Below, piece by piece: positions 1-5,477 of a stretch of 11,388 nucleotides of DNA (the first letter of the stretch is position 1; each line of letters opens with the position of its first letter). Position numbers and translations under genes: made by a program. The stretch comes from Clostridia bacterium (lineage in GTDB: Bacteria; Bacillota_A; Clostridia; Christensenellales; Aristaeellaceae). The DNA lies in assembly GCA_017481065.1 (NCBI GenBank), contig JAFUPT010000058.1:1-11388 (forward strand), given 5' to 3'. Below the pieces are notes generated by a model. The model had not been told where the DNA came from. It did not search any database and saw nothing but the letters and a program-made list of their open reading frames with translations.

Positions 1-30
1 GCTTTTTTGCTCTGAGGAAGGGGTGATAAC

Positions 31-261
31 AACCCCTCAGTATGCTGCGCAGACAGCTCCCCTTACACAGGGGAGCCTTTTGGGCGCCGCGCAGATGGCT
101 CTGTACAGGGGAGCCTTTTTGGGCGCAGCGCAGATGGCTCTGCACAGGGGAACCAAGGGGACGGGCGCACACATAGGTGCGCCCCTACAGTGGAGCCAGC
201 CTTTGGGGGATGACAACCCCTCAGTCTGCTGCGCAGACAGCTCCCCTTGAGAATGGGAGCC
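31..261. repeat. Intergenic palindromic repeat array, left copy
   Basis: No gene is visible in the first 394 bases. This stretch contains two copies of a palindromic unit beginning CCCCTCAGTCTGC (33-77 and 217-261). Each has a hairpin TCTGC/GCAGA followed by a second hairpin CTCCCC/GGGGAG. Between them lies a tandemly duplicated segment of about 39 bases (68-106 and 108-146) and a hairpin GGGCGCAC/GTGCGCCC (163-184). The same arrangement recurs at 10211-10405 in the same orientation, but with a single copy of the 39-base segment, and one unit recurs at 8608-8652. ORFs predicted across this array are translated repeats, not genes. Confidence 0.8.
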
Positions 262-281
262 TTTTGGTTTCTTCGTATACA

Positions 282-312
282 AAAAATCGACCTCGGAGCG
301 AGGTCGATTTTT
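282..312. terminator. Bidirectional intrinsic terminator
   Basis: A perfect 14-bp stem (left arm AAAAATCGACCTCG) closes on a GAG loop, with an A tract on one side and a T tract on the other, so it can work in both directions. It lies 83 bases past the stop of the SH3 protein gene and presumably ends that transcript. Loop and inner stem match the terminator at 3090-3120. Confidence 0.85.
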
Positions 313-324
313 ATTCTGAGGGTT

Positions 325-370
325 CTTAGGGGAATCATTCCCCTAAGCGGGGTCTGGGGCAGCGCCCCAG
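325..370 (-). repeat. 3'-end hairpin cassette of the SH3 gene
   Basis: Two perfect palindromes are joined by the linker CGGGGTC (ACCCCG read on the minus strand): 325-347 with arm CTTAGGGGAAT, and 354-370 with arm CTGGGGC and centre AGC. Read in the direction of the minus-strand gene the order is stop, hairpin, ACCCCG-type linker, hairpin, GAACCCTCAGAATAAAAA, terminator. The palindrome at 325-347 is identical to one at 3252-3274, and that at 354-370 to one at 8743-8759. Confidence 0.75.
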
Positions 371-394
371 CGTCTTTCTCAGCGTCTCTCCCCG

Positions 395-1528
395 TCACTT
401 GCCCGCCTTCAGGGCCTTCTGCACCATTGCCTGGTGGTCGGCGTCGAGGCGGTTGCCGGTATGGGTGCGGGAATTGGTGAAATGGATGCAATGGTGGCCA
501 TCGAAATTGTTGTTTGCCACGGAATCGCCGCCGTGGGGCATGCCGTTCATGGAGGCGGCATAGGTTTCGCCATTGATGGTGACCCAGATGGCGCGGCGGT
601 TCCAGGACCACTTGCCGCCGTAGACCTGCTTGAGCTTGGCGGTATCTTCCGCGGTGCAGGGCTGCACATCGGCATGGTTGGTGCCGCCCTTGCGGATTTC
701 CTGCCAGGAAATGCCGGTTTCCACATCGGTGATGGTGGCGGTGACGCCGCGGGCGAAGATGGACTGGATGCCGCTGGTCCACCAATCCATTTCCTTGACG
801 CGGGAGGAGGATTCTTCCTCTTCCTCCTTATCGGAGAACTTGCTGGTGGAGAGATCATCCATGCGCATGAAGGCGGTCTTGCCATTCTTTTCCACGCGGC
901 ACCAGCCATCCTTCACGGCATCCACCTTCACGGTATCATTCAGATCCAGCTTGGCGAGCACCTTGGAGGAGGTGGAATAGGATTTATACACCTTCGCGCC
1001 CTGCACGGCATAGGCGGTCACGCCGTTCATATCGATCACGCCGTCATCGGCGGAATCATCGCCCTCATCCTCAACTTCCACTGCGGGAGCCTTCTTGGAG
1101 AGATCATCCAGATCGCAATAGCCCTTTTCGCCATCATACTTCACATAGGCCCAATCGCCAGCCACGGAATATACCTTTACTTCCGCGCCGGCAGGCATGG
1201 AAGCCAGCTCCTTGCCGCCGCCATAGGACTTGTAGAGCACGGTTTTTTCGGCCACATAGCCCTTCGCGCCGCCATATTCCTTCACTTCCTCCACCTGGCT
1301 CGCGCGGATATAGGCGGTCACGCCGTCCTTCTCGACCCGGTACCAGCCATCCTTTTCAGCGGTCTTTTCCATCGTAGTTCCGGCGGAAATGCTGACGGCC
1401 TTGGAGGACTTATCGGGGCTCTGGTATACCTTGGTCTTCTCGGTGGCGATCACGGTTTCGGCAGCTGCACTCGCGCTGAGCACGGTGAGCAGGGCGACGG
1501 CCAGGACTTTGCGGAGAGAAATGTTCAA
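395..1528 (-). CDS. Secreted SH3b-repeat protein with L,D-transpeptidase-like C-terminal domain
   Basis: The predicted protein is exported and probably acts on or binds the cell wall. I start it at TTG 1528 because AAAGGTGG lies about 8 bases upstream and translation then begins MNISLRK, a typical signal peptide ending in ASAAA. An in-frame GTG at 1540 would add four residues but has a poor ribosome site. Numbered from that GTG, three bacterial SH3 repeats occupy about 28-86, 93-150 and 174-233, followed by an acidic linker (238-243). The 130-residue C-terminal domain contains MPHGG (H336) and GHHCIH (348-353). That spacing resembles the HX14-17[S/T]HGC signature of YkuD L,D-transpeptidases, but H replaces the G before the cysteine and the gap is slightly short. 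The family is therefore a guess; SH3 repeats and export are secure. The gene is monocistronic, with a promoter at 1573-1601 and a terminator at 282-312. Confidence 0.85.
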   Translation of the reverse strand: MNISLRKVLAVALLTVLSASAAAETVIATEKTKVYQSPDKSSKAVSISAGTTMEKTAEKDGWYRVEKDGVTAYIRASQVEEVKEYGGAKGYVAEKTVLYKSYGGGKELASMPAGAEVKVYSVAGDWAYVKYDGEKGYCDLDDLSKKAPAVEVEDEGDDSADDGVIDMNGVTAYAVQGAKVYKSYSTSSKVLAKLDLNDTVKVDAVKDGWCRVEKNGKTAFMRMDDLSTSKFSDKEEEEESSSRVKEMDWWTSGIQSIFARGVTATITDVETGISWQEIRKGGTNHADVQPCTAEDTAKLKQVYGGKWSWNRRAIWVTINGETYAASMNGMPHGGDSVANNNFDGHHCIHFTNSRTHTGNRLDADHQAMVQKALKAGK

Positions 1529-1572
1529 CTTGAGTTCCACCTTTCGGTTTGCTTTCGTAGCTTACAGGAACC

Positions 1573-1601
1573 ATTATATTACAAAAGTATTTCAAAATCA
1601 A
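1573..1601 (-). promoter_or_regulatory. Vegetative promoter of the SH3 protein gene
   Basis: On the minus strand TTGATT (1601-1596) and TATAAT (1578-1573) are separated by exactly 17 bases in an AT-rich stretch. This predicts a transcript start near 1566, about 38 bases before the chosen TTG start. Confidence 0.8.
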
Positions 1602-1650
1602 GTGTTTTCGTCATATTTCTATCGATATTTTGCAAAAAGTTGAAGTGGGT

Positions 1651-1745
1651 GTTGGAGACGCTATCCCCAAACCCCTGCCGGGGGAAATGATTTCCCCGGG
1701 ACCCCTCTGAAAAAGGGCCTGCCCCGGCGCGGAGCAGGACCTTTG
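1651..1745 (+). repeat. Orphan plus-strand 3'-end cassette with degenerate terminator
   Basis: Read on the plus strand this has the order found after genes elsewhere in the window: a decayed hairpin (GTTGGAGACGCTATCCCCAA), linker ACCCCTG, a hairpin around GAAATGATTTC (1678-1700), then ACCCCTCTGAAAA and an imperfect stem AAAGG/CCTGC with GCAGG/CCTTT (1712-1744). No plus-strand gene ends upstream: the neighbour is the start and promoter of the divergent SH3 gene. Confidence 0.6.
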
Positions 1746-1755
1746 AAATAATTTG

Positions 1756-1784
1756 AAAAATGTGTCCGAACAGGACACGTTTTT
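1756..1784. terminator. Hairpin terminator
   Basis: AAAAATGTGTCC pairs with GGACACGTTTTT (one G-U pair) around a GAACA loop, giving a 12-bp stem with A and T tails on opposite sides. It could work in either direction. It sits at the convergence of two cassettes, neither of which belongs to an adjacent gene end. Confidence 0.7.
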
Positions 1785-1793
1785 GGGCCGGGT

Positions 1794-1869
1794 CCAGGGG
1801 GCGGCTCGCCTCCTGGCGGATTCTTAAGGCAGAACCTTAAGCAGGAGTCCGGAGGACAGCATCCTCTGG
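1794..1869 (-). repeat. Orphan minus-strand 3'-end cassette
   Basis: Three palindromes lie in a row: 1794-1816 (CCAGGGGGCG arm, one G-U), 1823-1841 (CTTAAGG arms) and 1849-1869 (CCGGAGGA arm). Linkers read on the minus strand are ACTCCTG, AATCCG and ACCCGG. The order matches the cassettes behind minus-strand genes, leading into the terminator at 1756-1784, but no minus-strand gene ends to the right. The next gene is the plus-strand Cys-rich gene. Confidence 0.65.
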
Positions 1870-1896
1870 CAGCGCAACTCCCGCCCAACTCCCTTG

Positions 1897-1924
1897 CACC
1901 CTTTCCGGGCGGCGGCATAGTATA
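1897..1924 (+). promoter_or_regulatory. Candidate sigma-K promoter of the Cys-rich gene
   Basis: GCACC (1896-1900) and CATAGTATA (1916-1924) match the sigma-K pattern of AC, 16-17 bases, CATAnnnTA; the spacer here is 16 bases. No sigma-A-like box pair is obvious in this GC-rich gap. The predicted start near 1931 leaves a short leader to AAGGAGG (1958-1964). Such short motifs can arise by chance, so this is moderate evidence, strengthened by the coat-like protein it precedes. Confidence 0.5.
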
Positions 1925-1972
1925 CGGCGTGGGTCGAATCCCCCCGCATTCCAATCCAAGGAGGAATGAACC

Positions 1973-3001
1973 ATGTCGTTTTACAGCTACAAGAACGCGA
2001 ATTCCGATGCCTGTCCCGGCGTAGTAAACGGCAGCATTCTCAACGGCCTGAACCAGAGGGTATGCATTCAGGTAAAGAACGTATACGACAGCAGCCTGAG
2101 CCAGGAGCAGCTGGACGATGAAGTGGTAACCATTGAAAACATCGTGCCCGTGCTGCCGAACAACACCTGCCGCTCCACCAGCAGCAAGAGCTGCAGCTGC
2201 AATTGCTCGGGCAACACCTGCACCTGCAATTGCCCCACCTGCGGCACGAACATCAGCCACGCGGAGGCGGTGGAAAATGCCGAGAACAGCGCCTGTCCCC
2301 TGCCCCAGCCCTACGGCGCATGGACCTTTGAAAGCTGCCGCAGCTCCACCACGGCGGGCCGCATTTCCAACCTGAGCATCGAGCGCATGTGCGACCGGCC
2401 GCAGTTTGCCCGGGTGCGCTGCAGCGTGGATGTGCCGGTGGATGTGCTGTTTGTGGACCAGAGATGCCAGGAATGGATGGGCCAGACCCGCATCTGCGTG
2501 GATAAGGATGTATTGCTCTGCATCCCGGATGATTCCATCATTCCCTTCACGCTGGAGAGCCTGGTGAGCGCCATCTGCGTATCCGGCACCTACATCGGCA
2601 ATTGCACCTTCGAGATTACCATCTGCGTCACCGTTGTATTGAAGGTGCTGGCAGAGGTCGATATCCTGATTCCTACATACGGCTTCTGCGAAGTGCCGCC
2701 GAGCGAGGAATTCGCCGAAAATGTCTGCGACGAATTTTTCTCTCTACCTTTGTTCCCCCAGTCCAGCTGCAACTTCGAAACCGTGGGCAACGGCGCCACG
2801 AGCACGACCTCCAATGGCAACGGCACGGCCGTGGCTTCCGCCACGCTGGCCAACGGCAATGGCTGCGTGACCTGCGGCAGCGTGAACACCACCGGCGGCG
2901 CATGCGCGGCCAGCACCTGCTCCAACTGCGGCACGACCTGCCTTTCGGGAAGCGGTTCGCTCTGCCCGAGGTGCGGCTGCACCATGACGAGCACGACCTG
3001 A
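1973..3001 (+). CDS. Cysteine-rich, possibly spore-coat protein
   Basis: I do not recognise a named family. The 342-residue protein has 32 cysteines (over 9%). The N-terminal third holds a dense CxCxC stretch (C74-C90) ending in CPTCG (87-91). Residues 135-265 form a hydrophobic, beta-rich core including VPVDVLFVD and DDSIIPFTLE. A low-complexity Asn/Gly/Thr/Ser linker (270-297) leads to a tail with three more CxxCG knuckles: CVTCG (298), CSNCG (316) and CPRCG (331). CxxCG pairs normally bind zinc in zinc ribbons, while dense cysteines also suit disulphide cross-linking of spore coat or exosporium proteins. There is no signal peptide or membrane segment, as expected of a mother-cell coat protein. 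The ATG has a strong AAGGAGG site 8 bases upstream and a possible sigma-K promoter lies before it. The coat role is inferred. Confidence 0.75.
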   Translation: MSFYSYKNANSDACPGVVNGSILNGLNQRVCIQVKNVYDSSLSQEQLDDEVVTIENIVPVLPNNTCRSTSSKSCSCNCSGNTCTCNCPTCGTNISHAEAVENAENSACPLPQPYGAWTFESCRSSTTAGRISNLSIERMCDRPQFARVRCSVDVPVDVLFVDQRCQEWMGQTRICVDKDVLLCIPDDSIIPFTLESLVSAICVSGTYIGNCTFEITICVTVVLKVLAEVDILIPTYGFCEVPPSEEFAENVCDEFFSLPLFPQSSCNFETVGNGATSTTSNGNGTAVASATLANGNGCVTCGSVNTTGGACAASTCSNCGTTCLSGSGSLCPRCGCTMTSTT

Positions 3002-3077
3002 CCAAAGGGCTCTGCCCTTTGGAAACCCGCTTAAGGCTCCGCCTTAAGAATCCGCCAGGGGGAATGATTCCCCCTGG
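3002..3077 (+). repeat. 3'-end hairpin cassette of the Cys-rich gene
   Basis: Three perfect palindromes begin at the stop codon: 3002-3022 (arm CCAAAGGGC, loop TCT), 3030-3048 (arm CTTAAGGC, loop TCC) and 3055-3077 (arm CCAGGGGGAAT). Linkers are AAACCCG and AATCCG, then ACCCCTCAGAAAT runs into the terminator. This is the cleanest example of the cassette found at most gene ends in the window. Confidence 0.8.
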
Positions 3078-3089
3078 ACCCCTCAGAAA

Positions 3090-3120
3090 TAAAAATGACC
3101 TCAGAGTGAGGTCATTTTTA
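3090..3120. terminator. Bidirectional intrinsic terminator after the Cys-rich gene
   Basis: A perfect 14-bp stem (TAAAAATGACCTCA and its complement) closes on a GAG loop, with A and T tails on the two sides. It ends the Cys-rich transcript. The core GACCTC-GAG-GAGGTC is nearly the same as at 282-312. Confidence 0.9.
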
Positions 3121-3135
3121 GGAGGGAAAATCTAC

Positions 3136-3178
3136 CTCTCAGTCAGCCTACGGCTGCCAGCTCCCCTGCAAGGGGAAT
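3136..3178. repeat. Diverged copy of the CTCAGTC palindromic unit
   Basis: CTCTCAGTCAGCCTACGGCTG followed by CTCCCCTGCAAGGGGA resembles the units at 33-77, 8608-8652 and 10216-10262 but has diverged. It sits in the gene-free stretch 3121-3438. Confidence 0.5.
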
Positions 3179-3251
3179 CAAGAGCTTACGACATTCCTCC
3201 GTAACTGCTATTGTATTTTCCCCAGCGCGCGAAGTGCGCTTACAGAGGGTT

Positions 3252-3328
3252 CTTAGGGGAATCATTCCCCTAAGCAGGGGTTTGGGGACAGCGTCCCCAA
3301 CAGGGTCTGGGGGCTGAAAGTCCCCAGC
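3252..3328 (-). repeat. 3'-end hairpin cassette of the helical membrane protein gene
   Basis: Palindromes at 3252-3274 (arm CTTAGGGGAAT), 3282-3300 (arm TTGGGGAC, loop AGC) and 3308-3328 (arm CTGGGGGCT, loop GAA) are joined by CAGGGGT and CAGGGTC. Orientation fits the minus-strand gene ending at 3439, about 110 bases away. The usual AACCCTCTG follows but no strong T-tailed terminator stem was found after it, only a weak AGCGC/GCGCT hairpin near 3220-3237. Confidence 0.7.
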
Positions 3329-3384
3329 GTTCCTCCCAACGTCACCCCCAAGGCCTCTCCCCCGCCTGCGGGAGGGTTCATATA

Positions 3385-3429
3385 GGCGCCGGCGAACGAA
3401 ATTATGCTGCCACGAAAGCAGCCGGCGCC
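3385..3429. repeat. GC-rich inverted repeat just after the helical protein gene
   Basis: GGCGCCGGC (3385-3393) is complementary to GCCGGCGCC (3421-3429), with an inner GCTGC/GCAGC pair. It begins about 10 bases past the TAG of the minus-strand gene. It lacks a T tract, so it may be a transcript-end hairpin rather than a terminator. Confidence 0.5.
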
Positions 3430-3438
3430 GCTTTCCCG

Positions 3439-3987
3439 CTAGTTTTCGGGCGCAGGGGTATTGGCCATGACGAGGGTGCCGATCATTTCTTCCTCGCTGG
3501 GCTTGTAGCGTTCATCGATCATCGCCTGTACGCCGGCGATGCACTGGGCCATGTCATCCCGGGCGAGCCCGGTGGCGGTGCCATCGCGGTAGGCGGCGGC
3601 ATACTCCTCGAAGGCCGCGTCGAAGGCGGCGATCTGCTCCTCACTGAGCACGGCATATTTCTTGCCGAAACCGTTGATCAGGGTTTCATTCAGGGACTGC
3701 ACCGCCGTGTACTCCGCCTTGAGGCTGGGAATCAGCTTATTCTGCACATCCACGGCGGGATCATCCACCCGGGCAAAGAGGGTGGTCATTTCGATGAGGC
3801 TCTGGTAGGCCTGCTCCTGGGCTTCCGCCGCTGCGGATGAATATTTCCGCTGCATACTCGACTGCATATGGATGGATATGCCAGCCACAAGTATCAGGCA
3901 GAGCAGCGCGGCTATGATGATGATGACCGTGTGCTCAATGCGCTTATTTTTCAGCCAAACCACGATTTTTTCCTTTAAGGCTGCCAA
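3439..3987 (-). CDS. Small membrane-anchored helical protein of unknown function
   Basis: Function unknown. I start the 182-residue protein at TTG 3987: AAAGGGAGGG lies 8 bases upstream and a promoter with TATATT at 4018-4013 is placed so that transcription begins just before it. An ATG at 4089 would add 34 residues but lies upstream of that promoter. The N-terminus is short and basic (KEK, KNKR), followed by one membrane helix at about 20-41 (VIIIIAALLCLILVAG). The remainder is predicted to be outside the cell, almost entirely helical and rich in Ala and Glu: 45-135 is heptad-like, then AQCIAGVQAMIDERY and a Glu-rich end finishing PAPEN. One cysteine (C149) is present. The gene is divergent from the aldo/keto reductase and shares its AT-rich control region. 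A role as a receptor-like or envelope-stress anchor is possible but unsupported. Confidence 0.8.
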   Translation of the reverse strand: MAALKEKIVVWLKNKRIEHTVIIIIAALLCLILVAGISIHMQSSMQRKYSSAAAEAQEQAYQSLIEMTTLFARVDDPAVDVQNKLIPSLKAEYTAVQSLNETLINGFGKKYAVLSEEQIAAFDAAFEEYAAAYRDGTATGLARDDMAQCIAGVQAMIDERYKPSEEEMIGTLVMANTPAPEN

Positions 3988-4012
3988 GGAATTTACCCTC
4001 CCTTTGTAGGTG

Positions 4013-4041
4013 AATATAACCATGTATATGCGGAATAACAA
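4013..4041 (-). promoter_or_regulatory. Vegetative promoter of the helical membrane protein gene
   Basis: On the minus strand TTGTTA (4041-4036) and TATATT (4018-4013) are separated by 17 bases. The expected start is about 7 bases further on, directly before the AAAGGGAGGG ribosome site, so the leader is very short. This supports the TTG start at 3987. Confidence 0.7.
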
Positions 4042-4119
4042 CTTGTATATACATAAAAATATACGACAATTTATGCGCAATTCCTGCATTCAACTTTTGA
4101 AATAAATGTATATATACAT
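4020..4119. promoter_or_regulatory. Cluster of TGTATATACA-type palindromes, possible operators
   Basis: Perfect palindromes TGTATATACA (4044-4053) and ATGTATATATACAT (4106-4119), and a half-like CATGTATATG (4020-4029) inside the minus-strand promoter spacer, lie in the gap between divergent genes. Such symmetric TGTA-TACA sites are typical of GntR/YtrA-like or similar dimeric repressors. No regulator gene is adjacent, and AT-rich DNA can produce such palindromes by chance. Confidence 0.4.
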
Positions 4120-4212
4120 GGTATATTCGCCTGTATTTTCGCACATTTTATGCATCGCATGTTTTTTCGGGCGCAATCGGCGCACATTTTCGCCATGATC
4201 AGCGCGGGCGCG

Positions 4213-4241
4213 TTGCATTTTGCATTTGTGCTTGCTATAAT
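4213..4241 (+). promoter_or_regulatory. Vegetative promoter of the aldo/keto reductase gene
   Basis: TTGCAT (4213-4218) and a perfect TATAAT (4236-4241) are 17 bases apart. Transcription should start near 4248, just before GAAGGGAGG (4252-4260) and the ATG at 4270. This shows that the longer reading frame opening at 4150 is not the gene start. Confidence 0.85.
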
Positions 4242-4269
4242 GAAAGTATATGAAGGGAGGCTTTCATTT

Positions 4270-5220
4270 ATGCGCTATATCGAATTCTGCGGCAAAGAAT
4301 GCGCCGCCATCGCCCTCGGCACCATGGATTTCGGCGGCAAAATTCCCGAAGGACAGGCCCGGGACTTCATGGACGCTTACATTGAAATTGGCGGCAACCA
4401 CATTGACACCGCGCGGATCTACGGCGATTTCGCCGGCGGCGTGCAGGGCGGCAGCGAGCAGGTGATCGGCCGCTGGATGGAGGACCGCCGCAAGCGGAAT
4501 TCCATCGTGCTGGGCACCAAGGGCGGGCATCCCGACCCCAAGGCCATGCGGATTGGCCGGCTCGACCGCAGGAACCTGCTGGACGATATGCAGCGCAGCC
4601 TCGACAACCTGCGCACCGATTGCGTGGACATCTACTGGCTGCACAGGGATGATATGAGCCGCCCGGTGCAGGACATCCTGGAGAGCCTTACGGAGCTTGA
4701 GGAGCGCGGCATGACGAAGCATGTGGGCGTTTCCAACTGGAAGGAAGGGCGCATTCTGGAGGCCCTCAGCTGCGCTGAAAAGCACGGCCTCGTATCCATC
4801 ACAGCCAACCAGCCGCAGTTTTCCCTCGCCCGGCAGTGCGTGGTGGAGGATGAAACCCTCTGCCAGATGGACGCCGCCATGCATGCCATGCATGTGGAGC
4901 AGGCCATGCCCTGCGTGTGCTTCTCCTCCCAGGCGAAGGGCTATCTTTCCAAGCTGGCCCTCGGCGAAGCCGCGCTGCCGGACAAGGCCCGCCGCCGCTA
5001 CCACTTCCCGGAGAACACCGCCGTTTTCAGCCGCGCGCAGGAGCTCAGCCGCCGGACCGGGCTCTCCATTTCCGCCATCGCCCTCGCATGGCTCACCAGC
5101 CAGCCCTTCCCCTGCATGCCCATTGCCGGCGTGAGCAAAATGGAGCACTTTGAATCCATCCGCGATGCTGGGGACGCCCTGCTGGCCCCCGAGCAGCGGG
5201 ATTGGCTGCGGGGGATGTGA
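4270..5220 (+). CDS. Aldo/keto reductase
   Basis: A 316-residue NAD(P)H-dependent aldo/keto reductase of the TIM-barrel superfamily, presumably cytoplasmic. The catalytic tetrad is intact: D46 and Y51 in HIDTARIYGDF, K84 in VLGTKGGH, and H125 in YWLHRDD. HVGVSNW (151-157) and the C-terminal PIAGVSK (284-290) are the usual strand and cofactor-end motifs. The HRDD and TKGGHPD wording resembles a group of uncharacterised sugar-alcohol-like AKRs in Firmicutes, but the substrate cannot be read from sequence. The start at ATG 4270 is fixed by a promoter overlapping the longer frame and by the GAAGGGAGG ribosome site. It is a single-gene unit with its own cassette and a 25-bp terminator downstream, and is divergent from the helical membrane protein gene. 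It is only distantly similar to the second AKR at 7315-8304, so this is not a recent duplication. Confidence 0.92.
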   Translation: MRYIEFCGKECAAIALGTMDFGGKIPEGQARDFMDAYIEIGGNHIDTARIYGDFAGGVQGGSEQVIGRWMEDRRKRNSIVLGTKGGHPDPKAMRIGRLDRRNLLDDMQRSLDNLRTDCVDIYWLHRDDMSRPVQDILESLTELEERGMTKHVGVSNWKEGRILEALSCAEKHGLVSITANQPQFSLARQCVVEDETLCQMDAAMHAMHVEQAMPCVCFSSQAKGYLSKLALGEAALPDKARRRYHFPENTAVFSRAQELSRRTGLSISAIALAWLTSQPFPCMPIAGVSKMEHFESIRDAGDALLAPEQRDWLRGM

Positions 5221-5221
5221 C

Positions 5222-5269
5222 CAAAGGCACGCCGTCCCTTTGCAAACCTGCCGGGGGAATGATTCCCCC
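5222..5269 (+). repeat. 3'-end hairpin cassette of the first AKR gene
   Basis: An imperfect hairpin CCAAAGGCAC/GTCCCTTTG (5221-5242) starts at the stop codon, then the linker AAACCTG and a palindrome GGGGGAAT-G-ATTCCCCC (5253-5269). The terminator arm follows at once. Confidence 0.65.
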
Positions 5270-5272
5270 TGA

Positions 5273-5325
5273 CCCTTCTGAAAAAGCACCTGCCCCGGAG
5301 CGGGGCAGGTGCTTTTTCAGAAGGG
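5273..5325. terminator. Very long bidirectional terminator hairpin
   Basis: A perfect 25-bp stem with a GAG loop (5298-5300) contains the A tract in its left arm and the T tract in its right arm (AAAAAGCACCTGCCCCG and complement). It ends the AKR transcript and insulates the following operon promoter. It is about 10 bp longer than the other terminators here. Confidence 0.9.
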
Positions 5326-5328
5326 GTA

Positions 5329-5400
5329 CAGGGGGCGGCTCGCCCCCTGGCGGATTGCAGGGTTCCAAAGGGCAGAGTTCCAAGGAGCAGAGCCCCTTGG
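5329..5400 (-). repeat. Orphan minus-strand hairpin cassette
   Basis: Palindrome 5329-5349 (arm CAGGGGGCG, loop GCT), linker CGGATT, then two weaker hairpins around TTCCAAAGGGCAGA and CCAAGGAGC/GCCCCTTGG (5380-5400). Orientation is that of a minus-strand gene ending to the right, converging on the long terminator, but the gene to the right runs on the plus strand. Confidence 0.6.
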
Positions 5401-5413
5401 CCGTGTTCTCCCC

Positions 5414-5442
5414 TTGACAGGCGTTCATTTTCCCTTTAAAAT
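5414..5442 (+). promoter_or_regulatory. Promoter of the M20-MgtC-AKR operon
   Basis: A consensus TTGACA (5414-5419) is 17 bases from TAAAAT (5437-5442), the best -35 box in the window. The transcript should start near 5449 with a leader of about 29 bases, and no operator or riboswitch is evident. Expression is probably strong and housekeeping-like. Confidence 0.85.
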
Positions 5443-5477
5443 ATTCCCACAAGCAAATCTGGAGCAAGGAACAAATA

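Noticed and set aside
63..785. Minus-strand 240-codon reading frame
   Set aside because: It crosses the terminator and repeats at 33-370 and then another frame of the SH3 gene; the translation is Arg/His/Pro rich.
434..1690. Plus-strand 418-codon reading frame opposite the SH3 gene
   Set aside because: It is Gly/Ala/His/Ile rich with no domain wording, runs through the SH3 gene's promoter and lies exactly antisense to a protein with clear SH3 repeats.
4150..4269. 40-residue N-terminal extension of the first AKR
   Set aside because: The promoter -35 and -10 boxes (4213-4241) and the ribosome site lie inside it, and the family begins near MRYIEF.
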